Assembly: GCA_965260995.1 (NCBI GenBank)
Contig: CBDHCD010000003.1
Span: forward strand, 806,001-870,000
Length of the DNA: 64,000 nucleotides
Direction of reading: 5' to 3'
Source: JBBROS01 sp965260995
GTDB lineage: Bacteria > Pseudomonadota > Alphaproteobacteria > Acetobacterales > Acetobacteraceae
Positions 45,171 to 56,610 of this stretch are shown here, piece by piece. Each line of letters begins with the position of its first letter. The first letter of the stretch is position 1. Below the pieces are notes generated by a model. It was given only the letters and a program-made list of their open reading frames with translations. It did no database searches and was not told where the DNA came from. The position numbers and the translations under genes are program-made.

Positions 45171-46466
45171 ATGACCCCCGCCGCCCGCCTCGCCGCCAGC
45201 ATCGACCTGCTGGCCGAGATCGCCGAGTTCCCCCGCCGGCCCGCCGACGCCGTCGCCAACGACTTCTTCCGCGGCCGCCGCTACATCGGCTCCGGCGACC
45301 GCCGCGCCGTGTCCGACCGCGCCTGGCGCGCGCTGCGCCACCGGCGCCGCCTGACCTGGTGGCTCGCCCGCGCCGACGTCGCCCCCACCCCCCGCCTGCT
45401 GATCGCCGCCAGCCTGGTCCTGGAAGGCTGGACCCCGGCGGGCGTCGCCCAGTCCTACTCCGGCGGCCAGTACGGCCCGGCCCCCCTGCTGCAGCCCGAG
45501 ACCGCCGCCCTCCGCCACCTGGACGGCCACACCCTCCACCACCCCGACATGCCCGCCGCCACCCGCCTCGAACTGCCCGACTGGCTCCTCCCCGCCCTCG
45601 AAGCCCGCTTCGGCCCCGACCTCGCCCCCGAGATGGACGCCGCCCTCGACCCGGCCCCGCTCGACCTCCGCGTCAACCTGCTGAAAGCCACCCGCGACGA
45701 GGCGCGAGCCGCCCTGGCGCGGGAAGGCGTGGACGCCGCCCCCACGCCCATCAGCCCCTGGGGCCTGCGCGTGGACGGCCGCCGCTCCATCACCGCCGGC
45801 CCCGCCTTCCAGTCCGGCTTGGTCGAGATCCAGGACGAAGGCAGCCAGCTCGTCGCCGCCCTGGTCGGCGCGGGGCCGGACATGCGCGTCCTCGACTGGT
45901 GCGCCGGCGCCGGCGGCAAGACCCTGGCGCTGGCCATGCTGATGCGCAACCGCGGCCACCTCGTCGCCTGCGACGTGTCCGCCCCCCGCTTGGAGGGCGC
46001 GGTCCGCCGCCTCCGCCGCGCCGGCGTTCACAACAGCGAGCGCCACCTCGTGGCGCCCGGCGATAAATGGGCCAAGCGCCGCGCCGGCACCTTCGACCGC
46101 GTGCTGGTGGACGCGCCGTGCACCGGCACTGGCACCTGGCGTCGCAACCCCGACGCCCGCCAGCGCCTGCGCCCGCAGGACTTGGCCGAGCTGCTGCCCA
46201 AGCAGGCTGCCATCCTCGACGCCGCCGCCCGTCTTGCCCGGCCCGGCGGACGCCTCATCTATGCGACGTGTTCCCTCCTTCCTGACGAGAACGAGGCCCA
46301 GGTGGATCACTTTCTGCGCCGCAACCCCGGCTACGCCGTCGTCCCTCTCGCCGACGCCTGGGCATTGCCCACGCCGCCGCCCGGCCCCGGCCCTCATTTG
46401 TCGCTCACGCCTCACCGCCACGGCACCGACGGCTTCTTCGCCGCCGTGCTGGAACGCAGGGGATGA
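45171..46466 (+). CDS. RsmB/NOP-type RNA m5C methyltransferase
   Basis: This is a 431-aa enzyme that likely methylates cytosine 5 in rRNA. The N-terminus is NusB/RsmB-like (RLAASIDLLAEIAEFPRRPA). The SAM domain has RVLDWCAGAGGKTLALAMLM. The catalytic Cys lies in VLVDAPCTGTGTWRRNPDAR and the second Cys in LIYATCSLLPDENEAQVDHF. It is in the guaB-guaA cluster and overlaps the GNAT gene by 4 bp. Confidence 0.92.
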   Translation: MTPAARLAASIDLLAEIAEFPRRPADAVANDFFRGRRYIGSGDRRAVSDRAWRALRHRRRLTWWLARADVAPTPRLLIAASLVLEGWTPAGVAQSYSGGQYGPAPLLQPETAALRHLDGHTLHHPDMPAATRLELPDWLLPALEARFGPDLAPEMDAALDPAPLDLRVNLLKATRDEARAALAREGVDAAPTPISPWGLRVDGRRSITAGPAFQSGLVEIQDEGSQLVAALVGAGPDMRVLDWCAGAGGKTLALAMLMRNRGHLVACDVSAPRLEGAVRRLRRAGVHNSERHLVAPGDKWAKRRAGTFDRVLVDAPCTGTGTWRRNPDARQRLRPQDLAELLPKQAAILDAAARLARPGGRLIYATCSLLPDENEAQVDHFLRRNPGYAVVPLADAWALPTPPPGPGPHLSLTPHRHGTDGFFAAVLERRG

Positions 46467-46984
46467 CAGTCCGCGCCGCCCAGGTCGGCGACGCCGCCGC
46501 CATCGCCGCGGTCCACGTCGCTGCCTGGCGCAGCGCCTACGCCGGGCTGCTGCCCTCCGCCTACCTCGCCGGCTTGTCCGTCATCCGCAACGCCGCCCAG
46601 TTCCACGCCGGCATCCGCGCCGGCCGCCCGGTGCTGGTGGCCGAAGCGGAAGGCCGCGTCGTCGGCTACGCCAGCCTCGGCCGCGCCCGCACGCCTGGCC
46701 TGGCCGACGGCGAGATCGAGACCCTCTACGTCCTCGACGACTGGCGCGACCAGGGCCACGGCCGCGACCTGATGCAGGCCGCCGCCGCCCACATGGCCGG
46801 CACCGGCTGCGCCAGCGCGTTCGTCTGGGTGCTGCAGGAGAACCCGAGCCGCTGGTTCTACGAGCGCCTCGGCGGCCGCTCCGTCGCCCGCTCCGTCACC
46901 CACGTCGCCGGCCGCGCCTTCGACCAGGTCGCCTACCAGTGGGAGCCGATCGGCAAGCTGCTGCGGGCGACCGCCGAAAGCTAG
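46463..46984 (+). CDS. GNAT family N-acetyltransferase
   Basis: This 173-aa protein has the GNAT core: RAAQVGDAAAIAAVHVAAWR, the sheet VLVAEAEGRVVGYASLG and ETLYVLDDWRDQGHGRDLMQ, with the acetyl-CoA loop DQGHGRDLM in place of the usual RGxGxG. Near the end is NPSRWFYERLGGRSVA. It starts in the stop of the methylase. The substrate is unknown; RimI-like and small-molecule acetylation are both possible. Confidence 0.87.
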   Translation: MTVRAAQVGDAAAIAAVHVAAWRSAYAGLLPSAYLAGLSVIRNAAQFHAGIRAGRPVLVAEAEGRVVGYASLGRARTPGLADGEIETLYVLDDWRDQGHGRDLMQAAAAHMAGTGCASAFVWVLQENPSRWFYERLGGRSVARSVTHVAGRAFDQVAYQWEPIGKLLRATAES

Positions 46985-47020
46985 TTGCCCTCGGCGGCGC
47001 GCCATGCTGCAAGCTGGCCC

Positions 47021-48607
47021 ATGACCCAGCCTTCCTCGGCCCCCCAAGCCTCGGCCGCCGCCCAGGATCGCGTGCTGATCCTCGACTTCGGCAGCCAGTT
47101 CACCCAGCTCATCGCCCGCCGCGTCCGCGAATCCGGCGTCTACTGCGAGATCATGCCCGCCACCGCCGCGCCCGGGCGGATGCTCGACTTCGCCGCCCGC
47201 GCCTTCATCCTGTCCGGCGGCCCGGCCAGCGTCAGCCACGCCGACTCGCCCCGCATCCCAGACCTCGTGTTCCAATCCGGCCTGCCCGTGCTCGGCATCT
47301 GCTACGGCCAGCAGGCCATGTGCGCCCAGCTCGGCGGCGAGGTCAGCCTCGGCGACCACCAGGAGTTCGGCCACGCCACGCTCGACGTCACCGACGACTG
47401 CGCCCTGTTCCACGGCGCGTGGCAGCCGGGCGGCCGCGAGCAGGTCTGGATGAGCCACGGCGACCACGTGACCCGGCTCCCGCCCGGCTTCCGCCCCGTC
47501 GCCACCAGCCCCGGCGCGCCCTTCGCCGCCATCGCCGACGACGCCCGCCGCTACTACGCCGTCCAGTTCCACCCCGAGGTCGTCCACACCCCGCACGGCC
47601 GCCAACTGCTGCACAATTTCACCCACGCCGTCGCCGGGCTGCGCGGCGACTGGAGCATGGCCGGCTTCCGCGACGCCCAGCGCGCGCGCATCCGCGCCCA
47701 GGTGGGGCAGGGCCGGGTGATCTGCGGCCTGTCCGGCGGCGTGGACAGCGCCGTGGCCGCCGCCCTGATCCACGAGGCCGTCGGCGACCAGCTCACCTGC
47801 ATCTTCGTCGACAGCGGCCTGCTGCGGCTGAACGAGGCCGAGCAGGTGGTGGACACCTTCCGCGGACGCTTCAACATCAACCTCGTCCACCGCGACGCGA
47901 GCGCCCTGTTCCTGCGCGAGCTGGACGGCGTCAGCGACCCCGAGGCCAAGCGCAAGACCATCGGCCGCGTGTTCATCGAGGTGTTCGAGGAGGAGGCGGC
48001 CAAGCTCGGCGGCGCCGACTTCCTCGCCCAGGGCACGCTCTACCCTGACGTGATCGAGAGCATCAGCGCCCACGGCGGCCCCAGCGTCACCATCAAGAGC
48101 CATCACAACGTCGGCGGCCTGCCGGAACGGATGCGCATGGCGCTGGTGGAGCCGCTCCGCGAGCTGTTCAAGGACGAGGTGCGCACCCTCGGCCGCGAAC
48201 TCGGCCTGCCGGAGCACATCGTCGGCCGCCACCCGTTCCCCGGTCCCGGCCTCGCCATCCGCATCCCCGGCTCCGTGACGGAGGAGCGCCTGTCCATCCT
48301 GCGCCGCGCCGACGCCATCTTCCTGGAGGAGATCCGCGCCGCCCATCTCTACGACGCCATCTGGCAAGCCTTCGCCGTGCTGCTCCCCGTCCGCACCGTC
48401 GGCGTCATGGGCGACGGCCGCACCTACGACAACGCCTGCGCGCTGCGCGCCGTCACCAGCGTCGACGGCATGACGGCCGAGGTTTACCCGTTCGACATGG
48501 CCTTCCTCGCCCGCACCGCGACCCGCATCGTCAACGAGGTGCGCGGCATCAACCGCGTCACCTACGACATCACCAGCAAGCCCCCCGGCACGATCGAGTG
48601 GGAATGA
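47021..48607 (+). CDS. guaA: GMP synthase (glutamine-hydrolysing)
   Basis: This 528-aa enzyme converts XMP to GMP. The glutaminase domain has ILDFGSQFTQLIARRVRESG, the nucleophile in LPVLGICYGQQAMCAQLGGE and the His/Glu in YAVQFHPEVVHTPHGRQLL. The ATP pyrophosphatase domain has VICGLSGGVDSAVAAALIHE, and the dimer end reads VNEVRGINRVTYDITSKPPG, TIEWE. The start is ATG 47021; the frame is open from 46985. Confidence 0.97.
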   Translation: MTQPSSAPQASAAAQDRVLILDFGSQFTQLIARRVRESGVYCEIMPATAAPGRMLDFAARAFILSGGPASVSHADSPRIPDLVFQSGLPVLGICYGQQAMCAQLGGEVSLGDHQEFGHATLDVTDDCALFHGAWQPGGREQVWMSHGDHVTRLPPGFRPVATSPGAPFAAIADDARRYYAVQFHPEVVHTPHGRQLLHNFTHAVAGLRGDWSMAGFRDAQRARIRAQVGQGRVICGLSGGVDSAVAAALIHEAVGDQLTCIFVDSGLLRLNEAEQVVDTFRGRFNINLVHRDASALFLRELDGVSDPEAKRKTIGRVFIEVFEEEAAKLGGADFLAQGTLYPDVIESISAHGGPSVTIKSHHNVGGLPERMRMALVEPLRELFKDEVRTLGRELGLPEHIVGRHPFPGPGLAIRIPGSVTEERLSILRRADAIFLEEIRAAHLYDAIWQAFAVLLPVRTVGVMGDGRTYDNACALRAVTSVDGMTAEVYPFDMAFLARTATRIVNEVRGINRVTYDITSKPPGTIEWE

Positions 48608-48727
48608 CCCGGCCGCGGTGGCCTCATGCTGGCAGCCCTTTCGGCTGACTGGCCTGCGCGCCGGGTCGGCAAGCAGCGGCGTATGAGAAGTGCCCCTGAC
48701 GCCGGTCGCCTCATCGCGCGGGCGGCA

Positions 48728-50074
48728 TCAGGCCGCCAGCCGCGCCATCGCGGCCGCGAACCGCCGCGTTATCGCCGCCCGCCCGTGATGCCGCCCGCCC
48801 GACACGCGCTTCACGCCCCGCGTCCACACGCAGTCCACCAGCGGTGCCGCCCCGAACACCCAGGCGTCGAGCAGCGTTCCGCTGCCGTGCCCGGCCAGCG
48901 CCGGATGGCGCGCGTCGAGCGATACGAGGTCCGCCGCCCCGTCTTCGAGCAGCCCCACCCGCGCCTGGCCCAATGCCCGGCCGCCGCCGTCCAGGGCCGC
49001 CTCGAACAGCGCCAGTCCCGTCGAGCCGCCGGACCGGGCCAGCACGTTGCGCGCCCGCCTCGCTAGCCGCTGCGCGTATTCGAGTTGCCGCAGCTCGTCC
49101 GCCGCTCCGACCGAGACGTTGGAATCGGTGCCAATCCCGAACCGGCCATCGGCTGCCGCGAACCCCGGCCCGTCGAACACGCCGTCGCCCAGGTTGGCCT
49201 CGGTCACCGGGCACAGCCCGGCCACTGCCCCCCGCCGCGCCAACCCCGCCGTCTCGTTGGGCGTCATGTGCGTCGCGTGCACCAGGCACCAGCCGGCATC
49301 CACCCCGGCGTTGTCCAGCAACCACTCGACCGGCCGCGCCCCGCTCCACGCCAGGCAGTCCTCGACCTCCTTCACCTGCTCCGCCGCGTGGATGTGCACT
49401 GGTCCCCCCGCGGCCAGGCCTGCGACCACCCGCAGATCCCCAGGCGTCACCGCTCGCAGGCTGTGCGGCGCGACGCCCAGGTTGGCCCCCTCCAGCCGCG
49501 CCACCACCGCAGCGCTCGCCGACCACAGCTCGTGATACCGGTCGAGGTCGGTCACGAACCGCCGCTGCCCGTCCTCCGCCGGCGCGCCCCCGAACCCACC
49601 CTGGCGGTAATAGACCGGCAGCAGCGTGAGGTTCATCCCCACCGCCGCGCACGCCGCGCCGATCCGCCCCGCCATCTCCGCCCGGTCGGCGTAGGGCGAC
49701 CCGTCGAGGTCGTGGTGCAGGTAGTGGAACTCGCCGACCCGCGTGAACCCCGACTCCAGCATCTCGACGTAGAGCTGCGCCGCCACCGCCTCCAGATCGT
49801 CCGGACCCATCGACGATGCGAAGCGGTACATCGCCTTCCGCCAGGTCCAGAAGGTGTCGCGCCCGCCGCCGCCCCGCTCGGCGAACCCCGACATGCCCCG
49901 CTGGAACGCGTGCGAATGCAGGTTCACGACTCCCGGTAGCCCGATCGCGTGGCTCTCGGCCCCGTCCGCCCGGCCGGGGGCCAGCGATCGGATCACGCCG
50001 CCTTCGATCGCGACCGTCAGGTCCCGCCGCCAGCCGGACGGCGTCAGGGCCAGATCGAAATGCAACGCCGTCAT
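48728..50074 (-). CDS. hutF: Formimidoylglutamate deiminase
   Basis: This 448-aa amidohydrolase turns N-formimidoyl-glutamate to N-formyl-glutamate in histidine breakdown. The metal motif is GVVNLHSHAFQRGMSGFAER. GPVHIHAAEQVKEVEDCLAW and WCLVHATHMTPNETAGLARR carry further metal His residues, and FGIGTDSNVSVGAADELRQL has the late Asp. The ATG at 50074 has GGAGGCG upstream. hutU is divergent 1.6 kb away. An IS630 element separates the two. Confidence 0.93.
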   Translation of the reverse strand: MTALHFDLALTPSGWRRDLTVAIEGGVIRSLAPGRADGAESHAIGLPGVVNLHSHAFQRGMSGFAERGGGGRDTFWTWRKAMYRFASSMGPDDLEAVAAQLYVEMLESGFTRVGEFHYLHHDLDGSPYADRAEMAGRIGAACAAVGMNLTLLPVYYRQGGFGGAPAEDGQRRFVTDLDRYHELWSASAAVVARLEGANLGVAPHSLRAVTPGDLRVVAGLAAGGPVHIHAAEQVKEVEDCLAWSGARPVEWLLDNAGVDAGWCLVHATHMTPNETAGLARRGAVAGLCPVTEANLGDGVFDGPGFAAADGRFGIGTDSNVSVGAADELRQLEYAQRLARRARNVLARSGGSTGLALFEAALDGGGRALGQARVGLLEDGAADLVSLDARHPALAGHGSGTLLDAWVFGAAPLVDCVWTRGVKRVSGGRHHGRAAITRRFAAAMARLAA

Positions 50075-50131
50075 CGCCTCCGATCTCCATCCCGGTGCGC
50101 CGACGCCGCCGGCGGCGTCGACCATGCCTGC

Positions 50132-50235
50132 GCTAGAGCGGTTTCAGTTTTGTCGGACGCACCTCGCGTCCGACAAAACTGAAACCGCGTGGAACGATGG
50201 CTAGAGTGGTTTCGTGCAACATGAAACCGCTCTAG
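50132..50235. repeat. Palindromic REP-like element, interrupted by IS630
   Basis: Arms 50138-50160 and 50166-50188 form a perfect 23-bp stem with a 5-nt loop. Arms 50201-50213 and 50223-50235 form a second 13-bp stem with one wobble, both built from CTAGAGYGGTTTC. The CTAG at its right end is the IS630 target. It lies in the hutF-hutU interval. Confidence 0.8.
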
Positions 50236-51495
50236 TGCTTCGTCAGCCTTGATCTGACACGTTGCTGCTTTTGGCGCTTGTGTGGGCGCTGGGGTGGGGT
50301 GATGGTCAAGAAGTATCGAGTGACGCTGACGTCACAGGAGCGCGACGCGCTTGCGGCGGTTCTGGCGCGCGGCCAGGCGGACGTGGGCAAGCTCAAGCAC
50401 GCGCAGGTGCTGTTGCGCGCCGACGAGGGCGAGGCGGCTGACGGGGCTGGCGGCGGGCCGGGCTGGTGCGACGCCCGAATTGCCGAGGCGGTGGGCGTCG
50501 GGGTGGCAACCGTGCAGCGCGTGCGGCAGCGCTTCGTCGAGGACGGCTTCGCCGCGGCCCTGGGCACCGACCGCACGGGTGGGAGGGTTTACGAGCGCAA
50601 GCTGGACGGCGCGCAAGGAGCGCACCTGATTGCTCTGGCTTGCGGCACGCCGCCGGACGGCCGGGCGCGCTGGACGCTGCGCTTGCTGGCCGATCGCATG
50701 GTCGCGTTGCAGCACGCGGACGCGGTGTCGCACGAGACCGTGCGGCAGGTGCTCGAAAAACGCCCTCAAGCCGCACCTGCGCCGGATGTGGTGCATCCCG
50801 CCCAAGCGGTCGGCTGAGTTCGTCTACCACGCTGAGTTCGTCTACCACATGGAAGACGTGCTGGAGGTGTATCACCGTCCCTACGACCCGAAGCGGCCGG
50901 TGGTCTGCATGGACGAAACCTCCAAGCAACGGATCGGCGAGACACGCGAACCTTCGCCCGCCAGGCCCGGGGCGGTCGAGCGCTTCGACCACGTTCACAC
51001 CCGCAACGGGGTCGCAAGCCTGTTCATGGCCTGCGAGCCGCTGGTGGGCTGGCGGCATGTGGCGGCCACGGCACAGCGTTGCCGCAGCGACTGGGCGCAC
51101 TTCGTCGGCAACTTGCTGGACGGGCGATACCGCGACGCCGAACGCGTGGTGCTGGTCATGGACCAGCTCAACACCCACTCGCCCGCTGCCCTCTACCAGG
51201 CGTTCCCGCCCGCCGAAGCCAAGCGCCTGGCCGACCGGCTTGAGGTCCACCACACGCCCAAGCACGGCTCCTGGCTCAACATGGCCGAGATCGAGCTGAG
51301 CGCACTCGGACGCCAGTGCCTCGCCCGGCGCATCGCCCAGCACAACACGCCCTGCCGCACGCTCTGCCGCCACGTCGCAGCCTGGGAAGGCCAGCGCAAC
51401 GCCGCGCACGCCATGGTCACTTGGCACTTCACCACCGACCAAGCCCGCGTCAAGCTGCGCAGCCTCTACCCATCAGTTGATGGCTGACGAAGCAC
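50235..51495 (+). mobile_element. IS630-family insertion sequence
   Basis: Terminal repeats read GTGCTTCGTCAGCC on both ends (in inverted orientation). TA flanks each end (50233-50234 and 51496-51497), the usual IS630 duplication. The element is 1261 bp. It splits the hutF-hutU promoter interval. Confidence 0.9.
50302..51487 (+). CDS. IS630-family transposase in two frames
   Basis: The first frame (50302-50817) carries the HTH region: VKKYRVTLTSQERDALAAVL, GVATVQRVRQRFVEDG. The second (from about 50755) has the DDE core: RPVVCMDETSKQRIGETREP, AERVVLVMDQLNTHSPAALY and GSWLNMAEIELSALGRQCLA. The frames meet at GAAAAAC (50755-50761), where a one-base slip joins them; a programmed shift or a mutation are both possible. 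A 15-bp tandem duplication encodes AEFVYHAEFVYHMEDVLEVY. Confidence 0.82.
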
Positions 51496-51701
51496 TAGGG
51501 CACGATCCGGCCGAACGGGATCATCCGTCGAGTCAACATGCTTGTCGAACGACAGGTTGAGGCGCGCCGCTCGTGCTGCCCTCCAAGCAAAGCCCGAGAG
51601 CTTGTCCGGCAACGCGATCCGCGACGATACTCTCCGGACAGGCCCCAACTCGCGGGCAGACTGCCAAGACCCGAACGGCCGCGCAGGAGAGGGGACCCGG
51701 C

Positions 51702-53410
51702 TTGGACGCGACCACCGCCGCCTTCGTCCATGCCCGCCTCGCCACCCTGTCGCCCGGCGCGCCCGGCCTGATCGACGACGGCGCGGTCCGTGCCCCACGC
51801 GGCCCCGAACGGACCGCCAAGAGCTGGCTCACCGAGGCCCCGCCCAGGATGCTGATGAACAACCTCGACCCGGAGGTGGCCGGGAACCCGCACGCGCTCG
51901 TCGTCTACGGCGGCATCGGCCGCGCCGCCCGCGACTGGGACAGCTGCGACCGCATCGTGGCCGCCCTGCGCGCCCTCGACGCCGACGAGACCCTGCTCGT
52001 CCAGTCCGGCAAGCCGGTCGGCGTGTTCCGCACCCACGAGGACGCGCCGCGCCTGCTGATCGCCAACTCCAATCTCGTTCCCCACTGGGCCACTTGGGAC
52101 CACTTCAACGAGCTCGACCGCAAGGACCTGGCCATGTGCGGCCAGATGACCGCCGGCTCCTGGATCTACATCGGCGGCCAAGGCATCGTCCAAGGCACCT
52201 ACGAGACCTTCGTCGAGATGGGCCGCCAGCACGACGGCGGCGACCTGTCCGGCCGCTGGGTGCTGACGGCCGGCATGGGCGGCGCGCAGACCCTGGCCGC
52301 CACCGTGGCCGGCGCATCCTGCCTCGGCATCGCGTGCCGCCCCGCGATCGAGTTCCGCCTCCGCACCGGCTACGTCGACGCCCAGGCGCGCGACCTTGAC
52401 GACGCGCTGGCCCGCATGGCGGAGGCCCGGCGCGCGAAAGTGCCGGTCTCGGTCGCGCTGCTCGGCAACGCCGCCGACCTGCTGCCCGAGATCGTTCGCC
52501 GTGGCGTCCGCCCCGACATCCTCACCGACCAGACCTCTGCCCACGACCCGGTCAACGGCTGCCTACTGGCCGGCTGGACCCTCGAGGAATGGGAGCGCGA
52601 GCGCGCCCCGAAAGAGACCGCCGCCGCCGCGCGCGCCTCCGTGGCCCGGCACGTCCAGGCCATGCTCGACCTCTACCGCGCCGGCGTTCCCACCGTCGAC
52701 TACGGCAACAACATCCGCCAGGTGGCGCTCGAACAGGGCGTGGCCGACGCCTTCGCCTTCCCCGGCTTCGTCCCCGCCTACATCCGCCCGCTGTTCTGCC
52801 GCGGCGTCGGTCCCTTCCGCTGGGTCGCCCTGTCCGGCGACCCGGAGGACATTCACAGCACCGACGCCCGCGTGAAGCAACTGCTGCCGGACGACGCCCA
52901 CCTGCACCACTGGCTCGACATGGCCCGCGCGCGCATCCGCTTCCAAGGCCTGCCTGCCCGCATCTGCTGGGTCGGCCTCGGCGACCGCCACCGCCTCGGC
53001 CTCGCCTTCAACGACATGGTGGCCAGCGGCGAACTGCGCGCGCCCGTCGTCATCGGCCGCGACCACCTCGATTCCGGCTCGGTCGCATCCCCCGACTGCG
53101 AAACCGAAGCCATGAAGGACGGCTCCGACGCCGTGTCTGACTGGCCGCTGCTCAACGCGCTGCCCAGCACCGTCTCCGGCGCCACCTGGGTCTCGCTCCA
53201 CCACGGCGGCGGCGTCGGCATGGGCTTCTCCCAGCACGCCGGCATGGTCATCGTCGCTGATGGCGCCGAGGCCGCCGGCCCGCCGCCTCGGGCGCGTCCT
53301 GTGGAACGACCCGGCCACCGGCGTCACGCGTTAGTCACGCCGACGCCGGCTACGACGACGCCCTCGCCGTGGCCCGGGAGAAGCAGCTCAACCTGCCGGG
53401 CATTCTGTGA
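51702..53410 (+). pseudogene. hutU: Urocanate hydratase, 3' end frameshifted
   Basis: Urocanase adds water to urocanate in the second step of histidine degradation. The body is complete: RAPRGPERTAKSWLTEAPPR, the NAD site NLDPEVAGNPHALVVYGGIG, the conserved WSIYIGG-like GSWIYIGGQGIVQGTYETFV, and the late block TWVSLHHGGGVGMGFSQHAG. After GMVIVADGAE two small insertions (near 53270-53281 and 53331-53335) throw the frame; the remaining residues (RRLGRVLWNDPATGVTR, then HADAGYDDALAVAREKQLNL, PGIL) are spread over two other frames. The start is TTG 51702 with AGGAGAGGGG upstream. The broken frame runs on into pcaF without a stop. Confidence 0.85.
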
Positions 53411-53516
53411 CGCGCCCGGCGCACACCCGGGCGGCGTCGCTGGACGGACCCACCCGTCTTGCCTCTCGCCAGCCTTCTCTCACCAGCCTTCTCTCGCCCT
53501 GACCAAAGGAAACCCG

Positions 53517-54719
<1,203 letters not shown>

Positions 54720-54947
54720 AGGGCAGGGGCCTCGCCCCTCGAATCCCCTCGAAGGCGAAGCCTCCGAAATTCATCTGTTAGGACAATTGGCCCCGCGGCC
54801 CCAGCGGGTCCGGGGCAGCGCCCTGACGTCCAGCCCAGAGTTGCCAGCCCGCTCCCGCCGCGCAACGAGACCTAGCCGGAGGAAACGCATGCTCCTCCGA
54901 TCCGCCCTGGCCTTCGCCCACGCCCGCGGCAAGCCGACCGTTGATCG

Positions 54948-55271
54948 CTATGCCCACCAGTCTTCCAGCAGAAACCGCCCGTCCGGCCCGATCGAGAACC
55001 CGGCCGGCGTCTGCGTGCCGCCCGCCGCCATGCAGGTGGCCAGGACGTGCAGCGTGCGCCCGACCCTCATCCCGAACAGCGTCGCGTCCAGGAACCCAGC
55101 GTCCAGGAAGAAGGTCGTCAGCGCCTCGTAGCCCGTTGCCGGCCCGATCACTGGCCCGGCGCGGTCGGAGAGCACGCTCCAGTTCGTGCCGAACTGATGC
55201 GACATCACCAGGCCCGACACGACGCCCATCACGAACCCGGCCGCGAAGATCTTGAGCCAGAACTGAAACAT
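54948..55271 (-). pseudogene. cydA: Fragment of cytochrome bd oxidase subunit I
   Basis: A 107-residue fragment reads FQFWLKIFAAGFVMGVVSGL, VMSHQFGTNWSVLSDRAGPV and GYEALTTFFLDAGFLDATLF. These match early transmembrane helices of CydA. It then jumps to GGTQTPAGFSIGPDGRFLLE, with the residues between deleted. The N-terminal haem-ligand region and the rest are gone, so it is non-functional. A cydA copy elsewhere in the genome is likely. Confidence 0.78.
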
Positions 55272-55321
55272 ATTGAGGTGACGCTGCCGGCCAGCTCTCA
55301 ACCAGGAACTCTCCAGCGCCG

Positions 55322-56329
55322 TCAAGGCGGTCCCCACCCGATCGACGGCACCCGCGCGAGCGGGAATTGCGCCACCGTCAGCACCCGGTTCTCCAGCGTG
55401 ACTGGCAAGATGACGGGCCCGCCTCGCACCGCCATCGTCAGCAATCCGAGCACGGCCCGCGCGGCCCGGGCCGGGCTGGGCTGCACCAGGCCGGCCCGCA
55501 GCGCGGCGTCGAGCGCGTCGGTGGCGCCCTGCGCCTCGATCCTCGCCGCGAAGCGCGGTTGCAGGTCCGCATCCAACCCGCCTGATCCTGTCCCGCTCAC
55601 CCGCAAGGGGCCGAGCGCCAGTTCGATCTCTCGCACCGCGACCATCCCGCCGGCCTTTCGCCACTCGGCCGCCGCCTCCGCGTCGTTGGGCGTCACTGGG
55701 AACGGCGTGTCGGACACCATCCTGAGTGACGCCGTGGCCGCGCCGTCGAAAGGCGAGGGCAGGGGCGGCATCAACATGATCCCCGTCGCCGTGCCGACGA
55801 TCGCGCCCGCGCCGAACCGCATTTCGAGGCCAGCGATCCGCACTCCTTCGCCGGCGTCCGTGCTCGCCGACACGCTGGACAGGCGCAGCATGGCTTGCCC
55901 ATCGTCGGTCAGCGGCACGCGCAGCGTTGCCTGCTCGGCCAGCACGGCGAATGGCGGCGCGCCGCCGGCCTGGACGCGTTGCACGCCGCCGGGTTCGGCC
56001 CGCAGCACGCGCGGCTCGCGAGGAGAGATCGCCAGGGTCACGCGCTCGGCGCTCCAACGCACCGGGACCTCCGCCACGCGACGGGTCACGACCACATCCG
56101 AAACCTCCGCAGCCGCGGCCCAGGGCCACCCGGCCCGGCGCACCGGACCCATGCTGATGGTCCAGCCGCTCATCGCCGCTTCTGCCGCGAACGCTGGCGC
56201 TGCCCGCGCCACCTGTCCGCTCACGATGAACCAAACGGCCCCGTGCAGCCCGGCGGACAACGCCAGCACGCCCAACGTCCACCACCAAACCCTGCGGCGA
56301 CGCGCCGTCCGCCCTGTTGGCCACGTCAC
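55322..56329 (-). CDS. DUF2125 domain-containing protein
   Basis: The 335-aa protein has an N-terminal membrane anchor (RRRVWWWTLGVLALSAGLHG, AVWFIVSGQVARAAP). A periplasmic beta-rich body follows (RRAGWPWAAAAEVSDVVVTR, ERVTLAISPREPRVLRAEPG, LSSVSASTDAGEGVRIAGLE). This matches the alphaproteobacterial DUF2125 family, whose role is unknown. It is transcribed in the same direction as plsC/ydcF/ftsXE. Confidence 0.8.
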   Translation of the reverse strand: MTWPTGRTARRRRVWWWTLGVLALSAGLHGAVWFIVSGQVARAAPAFAAEAAMSGWTISMGPVRRAGWPWAAAAEVSDVVVTRRVAEVPVRWSAERVTLAISPREPRVLRAEPGGVQRVQAGGAPPFAVLAEQATLRVPLTDDGQAMLRLSSVSASTDAGEGVRIAGLEMRFGAGAIVGTATGIMLMPPLPSPFDGAATASLRMVSDTPFPVTPNDAEAAAEWRKAGGMVAVREIELALGPLRVSGTGSGGLDADLQPRFAARIEAQGATDALDAALRAGLVQPSPARAARAVLGLLTMAVRGGPVILPVTLENRVLTVAQFPLARVPSIGWGPP

Positions 56330-56610
56330 GGCCGAGCACCGGGTCGCCGCACGTCATCCACAGCGGCAGGGCCGTGCCAACACGATCCGATCAACAATCT
56401 ATGATACACCGGACGTTATCGCCGCCACTGGAGTCTCTCAAATCCAGAAACTGATACTTTTCAATTGCTTGATAACCAATATCGTGGTCAAGCCCAAGCT
56501 GCCCCCAGCACTGGGATAGTTGGGAAACTGTCATAAACCCATGAACATAGAGCAGAATCCATGTTCTTTCCCACGCCTTTCCCCAACCTTCAAGAAATTG
56601 GCGCACAGAC
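56330..56610. other. AT-richer interval with no supported gene
   Basis: A minus frame here contains QFLEGWGKAWERTWILLYVH, GFMTVSQLSQCWGQLGLDHD and could be a remnant of a foreign protein. It is open only as an extension of sequence inside plsC and has no start of its own. I see nothing firm. Confidence 0.4.

Noticed and set aside
46234..48367. Long open frames on both strands over the GNAT gene and guaA
   Set aside because: Arg/Pro-rich or Ala/Gly/Val-rich shadows of guaA, which is unambiguous.
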